A stretch of DNA of 64,000 nt. Source: Caldilineaceae bacterium. GTDB taxonomy: Bacteria > Chloroflexota > Anaerolineae > Caldilineales > Caldilineaceae. Below, one piece after another: positions 61,263 to 64,000 of the stretch (positions are counted from its first letter, which is position 1; each line of letters opens with the position of its first letter). The position numbers and the translations under genes were made by a program. The DNA is taken from NCBI GenBank assembly GCA_958295845.1, contig OY282376.1:757022-821021 (forward strand), written 5' to 3'. Below the pieces are notes generated by a model. That model worked only from the letters and a program-made list of their open reading frames with translations, searched no databases and was not told where the DNA came from.

Positions 61263-62332
61263 TCGGCACACTCGTCGTCAATGACATCAAACTCTTCTTC
61301 CGCAACCGCTTCTTCGCCATTGTCACCGCGATAGGCGTGGTATTCTATCTCATCATCTACTTCCTGCTCCCCAACCAGGTGGACGAAAACCTGGGCATGG
61401 CCTTCTTCATCGAGGATCGGGAGATTCCCCTCTACCAGCGCCTCATTGATGAAAATGACGAAAACCCGGGCGGCGACTATACCATCTTCGACTCTGAGGC
61501 CGAGATGCTGACCGCGCTCGAAGAGTCCGGTGACTTCTTCGTCGGCCTGTCGCTTCCCGCAGACCTCTCCGCCGCCGCCGCCCGTGGGGAGCAGGTGGAG
61601 CTGAATGCCTACTACGCACCCGGTGTCCCCGCCGAAGCCAAACAGATATTCCACGATGTGCTGGTGCTCGTCGCCAACACTATCAATCCTGAAACGCTGG
61701 CCAGTTTAGCCCGTTTCAACGACACCGGGATCGTGCTCGGCAATGACATGACCGGCGCGCCCCTTTCGATGCGAGATCGGTTCGCGCCCCTCCTGCTGAT
61801 GATGATCGTGATAATAGAGGTCTTTGGACTGGCGACGCTCCTCAACCGCGACGTCGACAATGGCACCGCACGCGCCCTCGTCACCGGCCCCCTGCGCCTG
61901 CATCAGTTCTTTGTCGGCAAAGCCTTGATGGGCATGGTCCTGGCTTTCGGACAGGTACTGCTCCTAAGTGCAGTGATGGGTATCCTCGGCACCGCGCCGC
62001 TCCTGCTCTTGACAACGCTGCTGCTGGGCAGTCTCCTGATGGTCGGCCTCGGCTTCTTTATCGCCGCAATCTCCAAGGACAATACATCGGTGATGGGGTG
62101 GGCCATCGTGTTTATCATACCCATGGTGTTCCCCGGCTTCTCGGTTGTCCTGCCCGGCCTCTCTACCGGCTGGATCGAGCTAATCCCATCCTATTTCTTC
62201 GTCGATTCTCTGCACCGCATCATCAATTTCGGCGCCGGCCGGGCAGACGTGGCCGGCAACCTGGCACTCCTGCTCCTGGTCGGCGCAGGTTCGATGGCGG
62301 TCGGAACGGCCGCCATATTAAGGAAATTCTGA
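61259..62332 (+). CDS. ABC-2 type permease, first subunit
   Basis: A 357-residue membrane protein. One span at residues 20-40 is followed by a large extracytoplasmic domain of about 150 residues (FFIEDREIPLYQRLIDENDENPG), then five to six spans. The middle has LLLMMIVIIEVFGLATLLNRDVDNGTARALVTGPLRLHQFFVGKALMG, typical of ABC-2/YhgE-like permeases. It is coupled to both neighbours (ATGA and TGATG overlaps). Confidence 0.88.
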   Translation: MIGTLVVNDIKLFFRNRFFAIVTAIGVVFYLIIYFLLPNQVDENLGMAFFIEDREIPLYQRLIDENDENPGGDYTIFDSEAEMLTALEESGDFFVGLSLPADLSAAAARGEQVELNAYYAPGVPAEAKQIFHDVLVLVANTINPETLASLARFNDTGIVLGNDMTGAPLSMRDRFAPLLLMMIVIIEVFGLATLLNRDVDNGTARALVTGPLRLHQFFVGKALMGMVLAFGQVLLLSAVMGILGTAPLLLLTTLLLGSLLMVGLGFFIAAISKDNTSVMGWAIVFIIPMVFPGFSVVLPGLSTGWIELIPSYFFVDSLHRIINFGAGRADVAGNLALLLLVGAGSMAVGTAAILRKF

Positions 62333-63417
62333 TGAATATTCAGCGAATTGCAGTTCTGATGGGCAAAGACGCGCGCCTCGGCGCAACCAACTTCATGGCC
62401 GTCTATGTACTCGTGATGCCGGTCATCATCAGCCTTCTCATCGCGCTTGTCTTCGGCGACCTGCTGGCGCAGACACCGCGCCTGGGCATCTACGACCCCG
62501 ACGGCAGCGAAAAGTTCACCAGGCCGCTGCTCGACCATCCTAGCATCAACACCACCCTCTACGATTCAGACGCGGCGCTGCAAAGTGCGGTCGAACGCGG
62601 TAGCGAAGAGCTCGGCCTCAGCCTGCCCGCCGGCTTTGCCGCGGCCCTCGAAGATGACAGCGCAGAGATCGACTTCACCGCCTACCGCTGGGGAGAAGCC
62701 GGCGTGCGCAATCTTCTTCTCCTCGAATCGGCGCTCGCGCGCGCCATGACGGAAGGAATCGGGACTAGCATTGACCAGCTTCCCGTCACCGTCAATGCGG
62801 AACAGATCGGCGCCGCCAACACACAGACCTGGTCGCAGCGTCTGTTGCCCCTGCTCCTGATCATGGCAATCGTACTCGGTGGGCTTTTTTTCCCGGCCGC
62901 ATCGCTGCTCGACGAGAAAAAGAATCGCACGCTGGTCGCCTTGACCTCTACACCCACCTCGCTGCTTGACGTCTACCTGTCTAAGACGCTGATAGGATTC
63001 ATTCTGAGTGGAATCATGGGTACGATCATCTTGCTGATCAACAGCGCCTTCGCCGGCCAGGTCGCCCTCCTTCTGCTCGTGATCGCCCTCGGTGGCCTCA
63101 TGTCCTCGGCCTTCGGCATCGTCCTCGGCTCCGTCTCCAAGGACATGGATACCTTCTTGGGTATCATCAAGGCCGTGGGCATCCTGCTCTACGCGCCCGG
63201 CATCCTCAAGATATTTCCACAAGTGCCCGAGTGGATTGGCCGCCTCTTCCCCACCTACTATCTGATGAATCCGCTGCTGGAAGTGAGTCAGAACGGCGCC
63301 GGTTTCGCCGAGATCGCTCTCGATATCGCGGTGCTGGCTCTCATCTCCGTCGCCCTGCTGGTCCTTCTCAACAGCGTCATCGGCCGCCAACAGCAGAAAC
63401 TGGCCCTGGAAACATGA
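62332..63417 (+). CDS. ABC-2 type permease, second subunit
   Basis: A 361-residue protein with the same topology as the preceding gene: span at 20-42, an extracytoplasmic domain, then PLLLIMAIVLGGLFFPAASLLDEKKNRTLVALTSTPTSLLDVYLSKTLIG and further spans to the C-terminus. The two permeases probably form a heterodimer with the ATPase dimer. The longer frame upstream to 62098 is the antiparallel overlap of the previous gene and is not used; ATG 62332 lies in TGATG at the previous stop. Confidence 0.88.
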   Translation: MNIQRIAVLMGKDARLGATNFMAVYVLVMPVIISLLIALVFGDLLAQTPRLGIYDPDGSEKFTRPLLDHPSINTTLYDSDAALQSAVERGSEELGLSLPAGFAAALEDDSAEIDFTAYRWGEAGVRNLLLLESALARAMTEGIGTSIDQLPVTVNAEQIGAANTQTWSQRLLPLLLIMAIVLGGLFFPAASLLDEKKNRTLVALTSTPTSLLDVYLSKTLIGFILSGIMGTIILLINSAFAGQVALLLLVIALGGLMSSAFGIVLGSVSKDMDTFLGIIKAVGILLYAPGILKIFPQVPEWIGRLFPTYYLMNPLLEVSQNGAGFAEIALDIAVLALISVALLVLLNSVIGRQQQKLALET

Positions 63418-64000
63418 GCGCCGCCAACCACAAGCCGCCGACCACTGAAGTCGAGTCGCCGATGAAAAATATGCACGAATATGTCGAAAGTTTCGGGCTA
63501 TACTGGGAAGAGGCCGGCCTGCCTCGCATGGCCGGCCGAATCCTCAGTTGGCTCCTCATCTGCGATCCCCCGCATCAGACAATGCACGAACTGACCGAAG
63601 CCCTGCAGGCCAGCAAGTCCTCCATCAGCACAAGCACGCGCATGCTCATCCAGATGGGGATCATCGAGCGGCTGAGCATACCAGGCCAGCGCCGCGATCA
63701 CTATCGCGTCGTGCCCGACTCCTGGTCCCACATGATGGAAGAGAAGGCGAAAAAGCAGTTTACCGTGTTACGGCAACTGTCTGAAAGGGGTCTCGCTCTG
63801 CTCGACGGAGCCTCCCCCGCCCGCCGCCAACGTCTTGAAGAAATGCGGGACTACTACGTCTTTATGGAACGTGAGTTTCCCCTGATTTTGGACCATTGGA
63901 GAGCATACAGATCAGCCCAACATCAGCCCGATCGGAATAGCACGGGCGCAGGTTCCACCACTTCGCCACCGCCATCCAAAAACGACCGCCAGGGAACGCA
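63414..64000 (+). CDS. GbsR/MarR-family transcriptional regulator (partial, runs off the window)
   Basis: The frame opens at ATG 63414, overlapping the permease stop (ATGA), and is still open at 64000 (195 codons). A possible internal start is ATG 63462. The winged-helix region reads EYVESFGLYWEEAGLPRMAGRILSWLLICDPPHQTMHELTEALQASKSSISTSTRMLIQMGIIERLSIPGQRRDHYRV, which fits the GbsR/MarR fold. A helical tail follows. It is the last visible gene of the ABC-2 operon and the natural candidate to bind the upstream palindrome. Its 3' end is not in the window. Confidence 0.85.
   Translation, partial: MSAANHKPPTTEVESPMKNMHEYVESFGLYWEEAGLPRMAGRILSWLLICDPPHQTMHELTEALQASKSSISTSTRMLIQMGIIERLSIPGQRRDHYRVVPDSWSHMMEEKAKKQFTVLRQLSERGLALLDGASPARRQRLEEMRDYYVFMEREFPLILDHWRAYRSAQHQPDRNSTGAGSTTSPPPSKNDRQGT

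Overview
The window is GC-rich and gene-dense. It reads like the chromosome of an uncultured bacterium, and my best guess is a member of Chloroflexota (Caldilinea/Anaerolineae-like). The hints are alanine/glutamate-rich lipoprotein leaders on a dipeptide-type binding protein, a bactofilin-like adhesin with a membrane C-terminus, DUF951, an ApgM-type phosphoglycerate mutase, PIG-L deacetylase and MFS-spermidine synthase genes. That placement is inference; no rRNA or marker set is present. There is no prophage, CRISPR array or intact insertion sequence. Decayed fragments do occur: a YhfC-like protease tail, an IS5-type transposase, and a DUF5678-like gene with an internal amber codon.

Layout. 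0.2-1.4 kb: ECF-type sigma factor and membrane anti-sigma candidate. 1.4-2.4 kb: repeat-rich spacer and a protease remnant. 2.5-3.8 kb: dnaN. 3.8-6.2 kb (minus): orphan HigA-like antitoxin, a PhyH-family protein lacking the usual carboxylate ligand, and an S51 peptidase-like protein with a CysRS-like tail. 6.4-11.7 kb (plus): MFS/spermidine synthase fusion, PIG-L deacetylase, bactofilin-like protein, DUF951, Nif3. 11.85-12.12 kb (minus): a selenoprotein W-like gene with an in-frame UGA in a CxxU motif and a SECIS-like hairpin. 12.4-16.4 kb: Tat lipoprotein with a glycosidase-like fold, HNH protein and several membrane or unknown proteins. 17.1-21.0 kb: acyl-CoA synthetase and ABC-F ATPase. 21.1-24.7 kb (minus): a 1,192-residue caspase-like protease/alpha-beta hydrolase fusion.

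25-39 kb is almost all minus strand: vWA lipoprotein, DUF899, RmuC, sirtuin, ApgM, a complete dipeptide-type ABC transporter in which the second permease and first ATPase are one polypeptide, and a UgpC/MsmK-type ATPase. 39.9-45.5 kb (plus): ClpS, a small molybdopterin-fold protein, and hydantoinase/oxoprolinase A and B subunits separated by a small membrane protein. 45.9-49.2 kb: IS remnant, cytochrome P450 and a DHA2-like MFS exporter. 49.6-52.9 kb (plus): two tandem RraA/HMG-aldolase paralogues, an amidohydrolase and a Rieske protein, which together look like a small aromatic or hydroxy-acid catabolic cluster. 52.9-60 kb (minus): unknown protein plus autoregulated HTH regulator, MFS, DUF2442, TldE/TldD and aldo/keto reductase. 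60.3-64 kb (plus): an ABC-2 export operon ending in a GbsR/MarR-type regulator, driven by a promoter buried in a long perfect palindrome.

Two window-wide signals stand out. First, a short intergenic repeat built on TGACCACT units ending in CTGCAGTT occurs at about ten sites, always in the same absolute orientation whatever the neighbouring gene direction. Second, a 135-bp structured repeat is present in two copies 15 kb apart.
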